Shown here piece by piece: positions 23,356-34,540 of a stretch of 34,540 nt of DNA (the stretch's first letter is position 1; every line of letters starts with the position of its first letter). Origin of the DNA: Apostichopus californicus. Taxonomy: Eukaryota > Echinodermata > Holothuroidea > Aspidochirotida > Stichopodidae. The DNA lies in NCBI GenBank assembly GCA_020650975.1, contig JAIPMN010001981.1:1-34540 (forward strand), in the 5' to 3' direction. The notes under the pieces were generated by a model, which saw only the letters and a program-made list of their open reading frames with translations, did not search any database and was not told where the DNA came from. A program made the translations under genes and the position numbers.

Positions 23356-25616
23356 TCACTGAACAACGCAAAGACTGTTACCCTTGTCGTGACTGGCTGC
23401 TTTGGCGAAGCAGATAGCTTCCATCCACTCCTGTTGATCCGATTGGCTGCCTGCTTGTACAATCAATGTTCTCCTTCTTCCTCTTGGTTTCAATTTGAAT
23501 GTATTTGTCTTCTCATCTATCTGGCAGTTGGCAATTCCTGTGCCACTCAGTGGTACCTTAAACTTCTTGTTCATCTGTTTGATTAAAATAGGAGAGACTA
23601 AATAGTTTCCAGATAACGACTACACGACATTTGACTTTCTCAGTTTTTTATGTTATTTTATAGCAAACTTTTTCTTAAAGGAATATCCTTAGAATTATTT
23701 CAAAACCAGCTTCTGTCAAGTATCGACTAGTTGATAAATGAAAACATCAATTTGCTCATTTTTGTTTTGTTTTTTGGGGAAAAGGGCTAGGGGAAAGGTG
23801 TACATTGTTACAATAATTTGACAGTACTTAGGAAAACTTGCTTAAAGTGTAACAGATATTTTTATAGGCCATTATGAAAGGCATCAATTTGAGCAACTTC
23901 AGAATGGGATGCATAACTAATTGCTCTGTTAATATATTCTTCCGTTTTGCTTTTAAATTAAAACAAAGCCATAAAAAAAATTGCAGTAAATGATCTTGTT
24001 TTATAATTAGTACAACAAACTAATTAATGGACTGCAAGTATGGGAATAGTGAAGCTGACATTGTATACAAAAATAATACATACATGTGCAAAATGGTCAC
24101 GTTGGTATCTAGACAAATTTATTAAGATTCATACTGTATAGTAAACTCTGTCTTTTGTGAACAGAACCTTACTATTGAAGTTTCAATATGATAAGCTTAT
24201 AAATGATAAACAAAATACACACATTATCAATGGCATCCTCCAGAATTCAAGCACTAATTTATTTATTTTAAATACTACTAATTTATTGTTCAAAAATGGA
24301 TATATCTAAAACAAATTGTAACGTGACCTTAGCCCAAGTGCAGGAATTGCTCTGTTTTCCAACTAAACCCATATGTTACAGTTTTCCAAACAGCATTTGC
24401 CAATAGCAAAACTTAATTTGTGGAGGAAGGGGAGGGGGGGGGGAGTTGGTTGGAGGCTCCAAGTAATCATATTCAGAAATCAAACTGGGTTTTGTGGAGG
24501 TAAATGCAACAATTACATATTGAAATTACACATGAAAATTGATGTCAATCACAGGTTTGTAATAGATCTGTTCTGAGAATGTAAGATATATTGTTCATGA
24601 CTTTTAAGCAGGGGGGTAGGAAGCTTCCAAAAAGTGGGGGGGCACAACATCAGAGGGGCACTTTCTCATTCCACAACCACCACTCGATATGCTATAAACC
24701 GATACACACCGGCCACAATACTTAAATATATGTGATGTGTCAGTATGCTATCAATACTATTTATTGAGATTGTTTATATTGTTAACCATGCTACAAAAAG
24801 ATATGGGATACCATTTTAAAAATAGCATGTATGGACTAAAAATAAATAATTAAAATAAAATATTAAAATTAACAACTTTAGGCTTAAAATATCTAAAAGA
24901 CAGTTCTTCATCAAAGGGGCACATTTTATTTGCCAGTAGGGCAAATTTGCCACTTTGGAAAAAGTGGGGGAAGGCACATGCCCCCAGTGCCCCCCGGCTC
25001 CTACCCCCTGCTTTTAAGAGAGTATGAAGAGGAGGATACGGGCAGGCAGGCTGGAAGGTCGCACCATAATGAAAGTGAAGACTATATGGTCAAGCCAAAA
25101 ACTTTGAATACAAGTGCCTCTAAAGTTAGACTAGCTTTCTTGTTATAATATATAAGATTAGCATATGTATACATTACAAACGTAGACCACGATTAATTAT
25201 GGTACATATTTTGTGTTATGACTGAAGCTGCTTTATACCGGATTAAATGTTATCTGGGTCTATGCCTTACAATTAGTTTTAATGTGTAGGTTACTGACAA
25301 AAAAACGAACGTAAAGAAACAGTATTATATAACTATTAAATGTACGAAAGCCTAAGCTAATATCCCTTAGTAATATGTACTCTGTAAGTGTAAGTACCTC
25401 AGCTGTTTCTCCATAAACGAGCTCAGTGCCGTCGAGGCTAAACCATTTCTTTTTCCACTTTCTCGAAAACATACTTTTCTTCATCAGCCATCCTGACTTT
25501 TTTAAATCAAAGTCTTCAGTTATTCTACTAGATCCATCGCTGTGAGAATTACATCTACATTCCGAGGAGTTCGACGATGATGTTCCGCCTTCGACAAGTG
25601 ACTCCGCGTCTGCCAT
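23356..25616 (-). CDS. Small PH-domain protein with C-terminal CaaX box (2 exons, complete)
   Basis: Exons (minus strand) 25616-25398 and 23574-23356, split at GAG/GTACTT and AAACAG/ATG, join in phase 0 to give 145 residues. Residues 1-37 are acidic, Ser- and Cys-rich (SSECRC). Residues 38-133 form one PH domain: first strand SGWLMKKS, basic strand SRKWKKKWFSL, ELVYGE, FKVPLSG, NTFKLKPRGRRRTLIVQ, and a final helix EWMEAICFAKAA with the invariant Trp at 123. PH domains bind phosphoinositides or proteins; the RKWKKK segment could do so. The protein ends CVVQ, a plausible farnesylation CaaX motif, implying membrane attachment (inference). The start ATG has a strong context (AAAATGG); an in-frame extension upstream begins only at TTG. 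The intron is 1.8 kb. A weak alternative donor at 23381 (G/GTAACA) could replace the CVVQ end. It resembles PLEKHB-type PH domains only generally, so no symbol is given. Confidence 0.8.
24609..25010. mobile_element. hAT-like MITE in the PH gene intron
   Basis: Starts CAGGGGGGTAGGAAGC at 24609; its right end read inverted is CAGGGGGTAGGAGCC. It is flanked by a perfect 8-bp direct repeat, CTTTTAAG (24601-24608 and 25011-25018), as expected for hAT insertion. At 402 bp with an AT-rich middle and no transposase it is non-autonomous. Internal words (AAAAAGTGGGGG, GAGGGGCAC) resemble those in the 8333-8658 element, suggesting a related family. Confidence 0.8.
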
Positions 25617-27335
25617 TTTACTTCCAATTTTGATTGTAAACAATTTATACCAGGCCCTGTGTAATATCGTACAACAGATGCCGCAGGGTTACAGTTATAG
25701 TGAATTAGTGAATGTCGCTGTGGTATGTGTTTATATGGTGTGACAATGAGTACTGTAGTAGCGTTATTGTGACACAGATTCCTCACTCTCCTTGGCTAAC
25801 TTTCAATCATTGAACGAACTATAAAATTGCATGCAAAATTATAAAACGAGGACTAGCAACGCAGGCTAGTGCTAACTTTGTAAACATCGGTCGATCGATA
25901 AATTGTCCTTTCAGATTAAAGTCCGTCTCTAGTACTATTGGCCACGCTATAAGAGCACCAACTTCAGTAAATGATTAAACAAAAACGGGAGCATAATTTA
26001 TTCATTAATGAATGGTTCTGTCTGTTTGAGTCATTTTTACTGCTTTTACAGTAGAGTTAGAAACATGTAAGTGCTGGTTTGAAATGATATTTATACATGA
26101 TATAATTGCAGCTCTCTGATTCGTTACAGGTTTCCGTATGAACAAGTCGCGTGCTTTTGATATGAATCTGAACAATATTAGATCTATCATGCGGAAACCA
26201 CAATGACACCATGCAAATGCAGAAAGTGCATTGTTAGTGTTAGTTTTGTTAGAAATTATTCATTTTTCTACCAAAGTAGAAGTGATGTATTTCTCGGATT
26301 AATATGACTACGTTTAACGTTGATTGTAGCTGGACTTTGTTCACATATGAAGTGAAAACATGACTATACCTAAAACAACAATGTAAGACAATTGCATATG
26401 TGTGCAGAGAAGTAATTAAACTATCGAAGTAAGTATACGTTGGATGTCTAATATAACAACGCATAAAGTAGAACGATGCGCAAATCACGTTAAATTATTC
26501 GAGACAGTCCATTATTTAACTTGCATAGAAAACTTAAATCTACTGTTTGAATTATTAAATAGTGCAGGAATAACACAGCATAGGCCATACGTGCATATGT
26601 TCAGAGCAATGCATCGTCAATAATAAATCACGGTAATAAGAAATAAACTATTGCATGCCGAATGATTTTTAATAAAGAATTAATTATGGGTTATGAAAAA
26701 ATATGTTGATAATTTACACTAACAAATGACTTAGGCGACCAAATATATGCAGGTTTCATATTTGCTATAAACAAACATTTAAATAATGTGCTATAACAAG
26801 TAATCAATGTTGTAACAACAAAATGATAACTATATATTTTGATTGACAAAATATATTTTGTCAGCATATTACTGCAGGTTATAGCCTAACCATGAAGTTG
26901 CAAATAACATTTTTATAAAATGAGTAACTTGCACAGCAAATCCAAAATGTTTATTTACATACAATGTTTTGGTTTATTAGTTGAACCTTAATTAGTTTCT
27001 TGTTTTAGTTCTCTCTCTCAATCTTTTTTAGCAATTTGTTGGTAAATGCTTAGACACGGTTAATCCTGCAATCGGTCTAACATCAGGATTTCATTCTCTA
27101 CTTTGCATACACCCTGGTGTATGGTGGAGACAAGCTTGAAACACTCAATGCCGTAATAGGTAAGGTAAACCTTGACTGACTCACAACACGCCACAATCCC
27201 AGGCCGAATCACGAGCGCACCGAGTCACTTAAATTAGTGTCAACTAGGCCTGTCAACTGTAGCCTACTTGACTCAGTTTAGCGAAACAAAATTTAAAGCG
27301 CTACTATCGAAGCGTACTATCGTCAGGAATTGAAA
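25617..27335. promoter_or_regulatory. Divergent intergenic region between the PH gene and ZNRD2
   Basis: The start codons of the two genes face away from each other across 1.7 kb. TGACTCA, the AP-1-type heptamer, occurs at 27177-27183 and 27269-27275, with a third at 27480-27486 inside ZNRD2 intron 1. A TATAAA on the minus strand (25644-25649) lies only about 28 bp before the PH ATG, too close for a standard leader. Promoter placement is inferred; no gene is seen inside. Confidence 0.3.
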
Positions 27336-30300
27336 ATGAACGTCCAAGGTAATTCTTACTGAATCTTGAAAGTGATGTACAACTTAAGATAACGTTCTAT
27401 TTTTTCAATAGTACTTTTATTGCATGTACCAGAATCACGAAATTCTAATCTAGGCTAATCAGTAACTACAGTATGATACTGACTCATCTTAGAACCAGTT
27501 TCCACTTGTAAGTGATTCACCAATTTCACCGAATCACGTACATACGTGTAACTAAGTTACCTTTAAACATCCTTATTGGGTCGTCATATCCATGAAACTT
27601 TGTTGACCTTCAAACCTAAAACTTGGTTGATACTGTGGCAGTAATGTTCTTGGGGGAGGAAAATCACACCTTATGCTCACCCTTATGTATAGTCAGGCTT
27701 TCTGTAATAAAATATCTCAAATTTGTGTGGGTTTTGAGTTCCTGAAATCAGTATGATCATGCATTAGGTATGAATGATATTTATAGATATGTTGGGATAT
27801 AGTAGAAATACTAAAACCACCCAAAAAACTTAGTTTATAGTTTAGATTGGCACATATGAAAATATGTAAATATACCTTAAAGGGAACAAAGACTCGCCCC
27901 AAACCGCCTGTCGTCCTCTAAAAAAAGTTAACTTTCTTTTTCCTGCAAGTGGATTTTTCTTTTTGTCTCTACACAATTATGCAGACAGTTATGAAAAGTG
28001 ACACCTTGTTATCTGTAGCTGCGCCTGAGATGTCCATCGCTGCTATGTACACACTTCTGTGGGTATTGACCATAGCTGTATGTATTGACTGTACACTAGT
28101 GCTCTAATTACTGTACAAACGGTAGCAAGCTTTGTGTGTAATTTCGCTGTAAGCTTGCAGTACTACCCAAGTATGCATTCGCTTGGTGCCGATATAGAAA
28201 GTCAGGTACGGTAGAGATCCTCTGACGTGTAATTGCAAACACATTTGAACAAATGTAACGCACACTGATGGAATCATTGACTGCCTAAGTCAAGCGGTAT
28301 CAGTTAATTCGCCCATAATAAGGGCATACTAATATGTTTTCTGTGTATATATCTGCCTTTTCTACAAAAGTGTTCAGTAACACTGATTTGCGAAATAACA
28401 ACACGCGTCGTAGGCTACTAGCTGCAATACAGTACTTTATGCGTTCTGCTACTAGCACTGGTGTATACTCTGTAGTATTGACAGGGATCGATGGTGGTGT
28501 CTAACAGTGCTGTTACACCTTGTTCAATTTAGGTCAGATTACCAGCCCCACACGGTTTTTTTTTGGTGAGAAAGTCTTAAATACTTTTATAGTACTGTGT
28601 ACACCTAGCCAATTTGCCCAATGCTCAGTACTTTTTTTGTGTGTGATAATCACATTCAAAATCAGTTTGAAATTTTTCGAAAAGCTCTTTTCGTTTCCAA
28701 AAACGCACATTTGAAGCTTTGATAAATCTGGGAAATATATTAAATATGTTCAAACTATGACACAGAGTATTGGGCGCATTAAAATTTCTTGATTTTAGGC
28801 CTTAGTTAACCCCTAACTAAAAGCCCACATATATCATTTCAATAATATGATCTTCCTCTTTTCAAAAGAAGACAATAAAATATATTTTAAGCAATTGTTT
28901 AGTCATAGATAAAACTAGAATTAAAAAAATACTGGTAAAATGGTCAATCTTTGATGGATTTTAATGGGAGTTGCAGCTATTTTCATGCTTTCTAATGTAT
29001 ATTAGAGTGATTAGGACAATGTTGTTCATAGGTGTCTGTAGACCTTTAACAAAGCCAACATGTCACTCAGTTCATAAACAGCTCAATGCATATATCATCC
29101 TTGTATCTTGCAAATGTTCTTTTAAATAACAGACGAAACTGATGAAGATGACGGTTGGACTCCACCAACTGAAGCTGAAATGAAAGTTATTGTGGCTAGA
29201 AGAGAAAGGGCTGACAAGATTAGTAAATTGATGGGAGAGTATCTGTTAAAAGGTTACACCATGCTGGGTATATCCTGTGAAGTTTGTGGAGTGAGTTTAA
29301 CATTTAAACAATTTTTCACTTTTCTTTTCTAAATTTGTAGTGGCATTAAATCTTTAAGAACGAAACAGTCAAGTTTGTGTAAATGAATTTGAAGAAATAA
29401 ATGAGATCCGAAGACAAAATTCAAGAAAGGTTATCAGTTGTTTTCCAATAAAAGTAACCGAATAAGTAAATGTTATTTTAGATCATATATGGAAACAATC
29501 CCGCATTGTTTGTGTATTTTTGGGAACCTTTTATTTGTTTTCTTGTCCAGTTTTGGTAAATGCTTGCACAATGTAACAATAGAACAAGAACATTAATACA
29601 AATCTAAAAGTAAAATGTTTCTTTCTTCTTTGCTGTCACTATTTCAACTTAATTTCAGGCCGGTTCAGTCATTAAACTAATATGCTAATTAGGTCATATT
29701 GTCAACCTTTTCAACTTTTCTTACAATTTTTTATACAGACTATTCTTCTGAAAGATAAACATGGTAGCAATTACTGTGTTGCCTGTAGTGAACTGGACAC
29801 AGATCTTGCCAAGGATGACCCAGGTACGTACAGTCATTTAAAAGTTATTCCAGTATGAGAGATGTGGGTACAGTAGTTGTGCAAGAAGTGTTGTTACTAG
29901 TCATAGCCAGAGTCACCGATTCTCTAACACAATAAGACACAGAGATTTGTAACATACTTTTTGCCAGCCATTGTGCTGATTTTGAGTCTGAATAATTACT
30001 GACCCAGTGATTGGACTCCACTCGACTTCAGTCAAAAGTGGTTGATACAAGTGGTAGTAAATCGTCGTTTGAGCTAAGGAGGGGGCGGAGGGGGGGGCAA
30101 ACGTTTCCACCATCGTTGCCTCGGTTCTGTACATGTTTTAGATTTTCAAATTTTGTTCCCACAACTGAAGTCTGTGCATCAACTTCTCCCAACAAATATG
30201 TCACAATAGATATGTACTCCCAAAATATTTTAGCCACATCCTTGTCACAACAGTAAATTGCAATTCAGTCTATATATGACCAAATTACTTTGTTATTGTA

Positions 30301-31148
30301 GGTTTCATATTCATATTGATAATCACATTTCTCTATTTAGATTTGGATCAGATTTCAAGCCTTTTAGTAATTCTAGCAAATAAGCATAAATATCAGATGC
30401 TTGGTTTGTAGGTGTCAAGCAATACTATGAAGGAAATTTGACAATAATCTTCCTGTTGGATGGATGTTATTTATTATTTTCTTGCAAATGTAAACTTCTA
30501 ACCTGGCTTGGATATCTTTGACACCATCTCCTCCTTTATAAAGAATAGTATAAACATACCTCTGCAAGTTATTATTTCAAAACTTGAACCTCATATTTCA
30601 GGTTGGAGAGTCTTAGAAACTGATCAGAAAATAAAAGCATGTTCACTATTAAAGTTAAATCTTGAAAGAATTTGTCAAAATCGTTATGTTATTGTAACTT
30701 GAGAATCATTAAAGGACATGTTGACGTTCTCCTCGTATTCACAGCTCTCAGCACAAGAGCTGCTAATTCTCAAGTCCAAGAGGGGGAGTTTAACCAGTCT
30801 ACGTCGGCAGTCAACCAGGAGGCACAGAGGGCAGTATTTCCAAATGTTGAGATGGACATAGAAACGGCTAATGGTGCCAGTGCTTCATCCTCACCCCATC
30901 CGTCACATCAACACGCCTCGCACTTGACAAGACAGGACATGCCAAAGGAACGTGGCAGAAAATTTACATCCCAAGAGCGAGAATCTCTTTTGGAATCCGA
31001 GAGTACTCTCCAGCGTAAACTAAATTGGGCAACGCAACAGTTAAAACAAATAAATTCTGTAGAGGGCAGCATTCCATTGTGTGAACTCATAAAAGCTTGC
31101 GCTGATGCGTTGAGGAGCGTAAGAAGCTTAGCAAAAGATGGGAATTGA
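27336..31148 (+). CDS. ZNRD2: ZNRD2 (SSSCA1/p27) zinc-ribbon protein (4 exons, complete)
   Basis: Exons 27336-27348, 29133-29290, 29739-29823 and 30745-31148 join in phase (donors GTAATT, GTGAGT, GTACGT) to give 219 residues; I recall about 199 for human. Exon 1 encodes only MNVQ plus one base. The start is supported by an in-frame TAA at 27294 and the exact phase fit to exon 2. Residues 13-50 (W..PPTEAEMKV...ARRER, LMGEYLLKGYTMLG) match the family core closely. C53/C56 and C70/C73 form the two CxxC knuckles of a zinc ribbon, followed by ELDTD. The middle, residues about 90-175, is a variable Ser/His/Gln linker. The C-terminal helix (IPLCELIKACADALRSVRSL) matches the conserved end. The family was found as an autoantigen linked to centromeres and mitosis; its biochemical role is poorly known. 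Confidence 0.93.
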
Positions 31149-31676
31149 GTTATATGAGAGACTGCAAATGCTGTTTCATCAACCAATTTATAACATCATG
31201 GTGCAGTAAAGTCGTTGATATCGTTCGAACATGCTGCTTGGCTTAATTAGTTCAAAGCGAAGATCGCATTCTGTTGGAGTGTAGATTCTGTTCCAGAATG
31301 TCGGCATATGTGTTGTTGAGCCAACGTTTATGTTTTGCGATATGTAGAAAGAAGTCGGTCGGTTTCACAGTATGAGTTGTCCTTGCAATAAGATCTGAAA
31401 TGAACTGATATGTAAATGCTTCTTCAAGGACATCTGAAAAAGTAACCTTTATTGACATAAAAATGCCCCTTTTGTTGTCTTGCTTGTTTAGTGGTGTGTT
31501 GCTAAGATTATTGTGTATCTCAGGCAAGGGAAGTTCAACTTAATCATTTATAAAGGTACCAATCTAAAGTAAAAAAGCCAGAGTACTACTTGTACAAGGC
31601 TCTTTGATAAGTATATGGAGCAACCTGTAAGCTAATATAGATATTGATTTATGCTTGACACTATAGTGAAAACAAT
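31149..31676 (+). other. ZNRD2: ZNRD2 3' UTR candidate region
   Basis: The first canonical AATAAA I find after the ZNRD2 stop on this strand is at 31671-31676 (ACAATAAAACCC). If used, the 3' UTR would run through the antisense candidate exon. Confidence 0.3.
31252..31433 (-). CDS. Probable 3'-terminal exon of an unrecognised gene
   Basis: On the minus strand a pyrimidine tract and acceptor (TTACTTTTTCAG/ATGTCC) lead into an open frame of 59 whole codons ending in TGA. It reads VLEEAFTYQFISDLIARTTH, then TVKPTDFFLHIAKHKRWLNN, then TYADILEQNLHSNRMRSSL. The residues look like a genuine mixed helical protein end, and entry is in phase 1. I do not recognise the family and could not identify upstream exons between 31.5 kb and the window end, so they may be tiny or outside. 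If real, the gene converges on ZNRD2, with stops 103 bp apart and overlapping 3' UTRs likely. The same bases could simply be ZNRD2 3' UTR. Confidence 0.4.
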
Positions 31677-33890
31677 AAAACCCTGTCAAGTATAACATAG
31701 CAGTAATTCTTTTTTAACAGCCATAATTGCAATTGCCTTGACAGGAAGTGAGATCAGTAAATTACAAGACATTGGACATACAGTATTTCAGCGACGATAG
31801 TGATATTTATTTGATTCATCCATCAATTTGAACGTTTGCACACGCTCATAGTTACTTTCAAGTTAAGAAAAGAAATCATATGGTTGGAAGAAAATTTCAC
31901 TTAATATCAGTGACAGCAAACCTCACAATGTGCACAATGTTCTCTTTGAAATACCACATGTAGAGAAACCCGAAAATTGATATTTTCTGTCGAAATTACT
32001 ATCATCAATGCACTCTGCACAGAAAAGTACTTTGTGTGTTTCTATGACAGCATTTGTTCCTTATCAGCTTGAATCATTTCCACAAATTGAACGCTGTGGT
32101 AAAGAGTCACAATTCCTGTCAATGAAATCTTCAAAATACAGTGGCTCATAATAGTCCATAAAGTTATCTCTCTGCAGAAATGAAGTCAGTGAGATTACCG
32201 ACAATAATTCGACTCCACCTTCGAATATAAAGTAGCTCCTTTACAGCATATTGCAATCAACCAATATTAAAATAATGTCTCCTGATGAAGTGGGAAAAAC
32301 AAAACAGGTTGAAAATTAAAATTGATGTGGTTGGAAGAAAAATCCCAATGTGGTAGCAGCAAAACTTCCTGCATCTTTCTTTGTGACTGGTTGTGAGAGA
32401 AATAATAAACAAAAGATTCATTTAATTGTGACAGTGCTATTTATTTTTTCTTATCTCTTATTGGTTTTGAACCTTTTAAACAATAAATTCTTATGGTTAA
32501 TGAAAAAAGTTTAAAAAATAAAGTATTTTCTCGGAAGAAAAATGACCTGCTTCAGCGTCAACATTTTGATAGCAGAATGTTCCGTAAAGAATGTTAGCAG
32601 TACATCAAATATAAAAGATTCTGCAGTCAGTCTAGACAAGACAATAAAGAAAACCCTCCCCTCCCACCTCCCTCTCCATCCTCTACAATGAATTTGTTTT
32701 TTTGTCGGGATGTAATTAGAGTCACAATTCATGTAGGAAACAAAACAGCAAGGAATATTTGACACTTTCAGATCGGAAGAACTTGTAGGCGTCCCACATA
32801 CTGACACAAAAGGGTGTGTAAGCAACACTCATCAATAACAAGAAAACTATCATTTCCTTTATGGGTTTTATTTTTGTGTGGGATGCCATTAAATCACACA
32901 GCCCATATTAAATTACCTTGAGAGAGCTTGTGGTATGTTTGCCCTAGTTGATTGTGGAATGACACTGTAACTCATTATTTATGACAACCAACGACAAACC
33001 ATTTCATATTGGGAATAATCTTTTCCCATAATTTGTCCTGCTAATGAATTTATTTTAGTGTTTACTATGTTTATGTTCTTTAAAAATAGTGAAAGAATAA
33101 AGCCCATTTCCGGACTAGTGTATAAATTTCAGTGCTTTCCAAGAAGCATAACAATAACAAAATATTCCAAGAGTAGGAAAATATTGTCCAATAATTTGAT
33201 CATCAGGAATAGGCTGAAATTTAAAACTAAAAATATGAACCCTTCGTTTGTCAAGTGGAAACATTTCTCACTGTAGAAGATTTCATAACAATCTTCTCTG
33301 CATTGATTGTGTGCGTGGCTCAAATTTTTGAGGGCCCAAACTTGGTTTTCCTTTCGACATGTCATAAGTCCAATCCCACTTGTATTTTCAGCGGGACAAA
33401 ACATACAAAAAAGTTGTTTTTAATTGAAATCATCAAAATGAAAATGGTAAACAATTGTTCTACAGCAGAGGGTAAAAACTGATGCAATATGAAAGAATAA
33501 ATATTACAGACGATTATCATTTCGATTTCCATAGTTATAGAACAATTCCCTTGAAAGAAGCTTGGTGGTACATCATTGCAAACAATAGAAATGTGATACA
33601 TGAGCAATAAGAAAACAATGCATACTTTGTTAGGCAGTGCAAGTAACATGCAATTACTATGTAAGCCAATAATTAATGTATTCAAATAAATATGGAAGAC
33701 AAAAGTTCAGATAGTCAGATCAAAGTGACTTCAAAAAGAACAGAACAGTTGCATAAAAAGTAACTATAGAATATTGATATATTACAAAATTCATGTTATT
33801 TGCTGATCATATCTTTGATGTGACTTTTGAAGAGTAAATGACAACATCCATAGTTTGACTGATTTGACAATATCAAACTTTTAAGCTAAC
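31677..33890. other. Unassigned AT-rich sequence
   Basis: No gene is recognised on either strand. A short word TGGTTGGAAGAAAA recurs at about 31880 and 32327. Minus-strand frames of 91-107 codons (32511-32828, 33129-33404, 33362-33685) show no family resemblance. Confidence 0.3.
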
Positions 33891-33891
33891 A

Positions 33892-34073
33892 AGCTTTAAT
33901 AAACATTATGAATTCAATATTAAACTAAGTAGCTCTAATACACATAATGAATTCAATGTAACTAGCTGGCTCTTCATACATATTATGGATTTAATATTAA
34001 AGTAACTAGCTCTAATACACATAATGGATTCAATGAAACTAACCAGCTCTAATACACATTATTAATTGACAAT
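33892..34073. repeat. 38-bp tandem repeat, about five copies
   Basis: AGCTCTAATACACATAATG followed by GATTCAATG(T/A)AACTA repeats with starts near 33892, 33931, 33969, 34008 and 34045 (spacing 37-39 bp). Confidence 0.8.
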
Positions 34074-34404
34074 ATTATCCCACAATAAACCTTATTTTGC
34101 TGAAAGATGGCACAATGAAGAACCAGGAAGGCTCCAATAAATTTTCATGTCAGCCCACTGGCCTAAAAAGCTGCCACATATGTCTTCAGACACCATGCCC
34201 CCCCTCCACCACACCTCTCCCTCCCAAAACCAGTGGCCCAAGGGCTGGGACTTGCATCATGAGCAGCAAAGAAATAAGTCCCTGTAAGTGCTCAACTTTT
34301 GAACTACTCAAAATAAGAGCAATAGATGAAACTAAACCTACTAGCCAGATATTCTTCACCAACGTACCATGAAACTTGCCCGTAAAATCCAACTTTCACT
34401 ACAT

Positions 34405-34528
34405 TCCTCCTGTTACACTGCTTTCCTCCCATTTCACTTCTTTCCTCCTGTTTCACTGGTTTCATCCAGGTTCACTGCTTTCCTCACCCTATCCCTCACC
34501 CCCATGTTCACTGCTTTCCTCACCCTAC
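34405..34528. repeat. 19-bp minisatellite at window end
   Basis: TCCTCCTGTTTCACTGCTT-like units start at 34405, 34424, 34443, 34462 and 34481 (exactly 19 bp apart). The tail then repeats with a 36-bp period (TTCACTGCTTTCCTCACCCT at 34471 and 34507) and runs into C13 at 34528-34540. A homopolymer at the very end could mark a sequence gap. Confidence 0.85.
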
Positions 34529-34540
34529 CCCCCCCCCCCC

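Noticed and set aside
25644..25649. TATAAA on the minus strand before the PH gene
   Set aside because: Only about 28 bp from the start codon, so it would leave almost no leader; probably chance in AT-rich DNA.
30908..31186. 92-codon minus-strand frame over ZNRD2 exon 4
   Set aside because: Antisense shadow of the conserved ZNRD2 C-terminal exon.
33129..33685. Overlapping minus-strand frames with hydrophobic runs
   Set aside because: AT-rich DNA yields Leu/Ile/Phe-rich frames by chance; no signal peptide plus domain pattern or splice logic.
34186..34392. 68-codon minus-strand frame (MDFTGKFHGTLVK...)
   Set aside because: It has a membrane-like stretch and a vague acceptor-like tract, but no family match and a low-complexity Gly-rich end from a C-rich tract.

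Overview
This is a window of intron-rich, AT-rich animal nuclear DNA. Its genes are split by GT-AG introns of about 0.4 to 1.8 kb, spaced kilobases apart, and surrounded by short DNA transposons, SINE-like sequences and minisatellites. Nothing looks bacterial, organellar or viral. The two recognisable genes are animal orthologues (NSL1 and ZNRD2). The repeat types (hAT-like MITEs starting CAGGG, TG-repeat/GTCAAAGGTCA elements, (ATT)n-tailed SINE-like copies) suggest a marine invertebrate, possibly an echinoderm such as a sea cucumber. That taxon is an inference only.

Layout. 1-1000: transposon-derived sequence, including one end of a hAT-like element. 1829-8969 (+): a complete six-exon NSL1 gene (kinetochore MIS12 complex, 271 aa). 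Its introns carry a 557-bp inverted-repeat element (intron 1), diverged tandem repeats (intron 2), a tRNA-like SINE fragment (intron 4) and a hAT-like MITE that ends 41 bp before the last exon (intron 5). 8970-23355: about 14 kb with no confidently recognised gene. It holds two oppositely oriented copies of a hairpin/TG/tandem-repeat element, a composite minisatellite built on a 75-bp unit with two alternating variants, two SINE-like copies and two unrecognised coding-like stretches. 23356-25616 (-): a complete two-exon gene for a 145-aa protein that is essentially one PH domain ending in CVVQ, a potential farnesylation box; its single intron holds a hAT-like MITE with a perfect 8-bp target duplication. 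27336-31148 (+): a complete four-exon ZNRD2 (SSSCA1/p27) gene, 219 aa, with its two zinc-ribbon CxxC pairs. 31252-31433 (-): a probable last exon of an unrecognised gene that converges on ZNRD2. 31.5-34.5 kb: mostly unassigned sequence with a 38-bp tandem repeat, ending in a 19-bp minisatellite and a C-run.

The genes do not form a pathway. NSL1 acts at the kinetochore, and ZNRD2 is a small zinc-ribbon protein first described as a centromere-associated autoantigen, so sharing this window is probably coincidence. The PH gene and ZNRD2 are divergent with about 1.7 kb between their start codons. The least familiar item is the small PH-CaaX protein. All gene models come from reading splice sites and frames by eye; no transcript or database was available.
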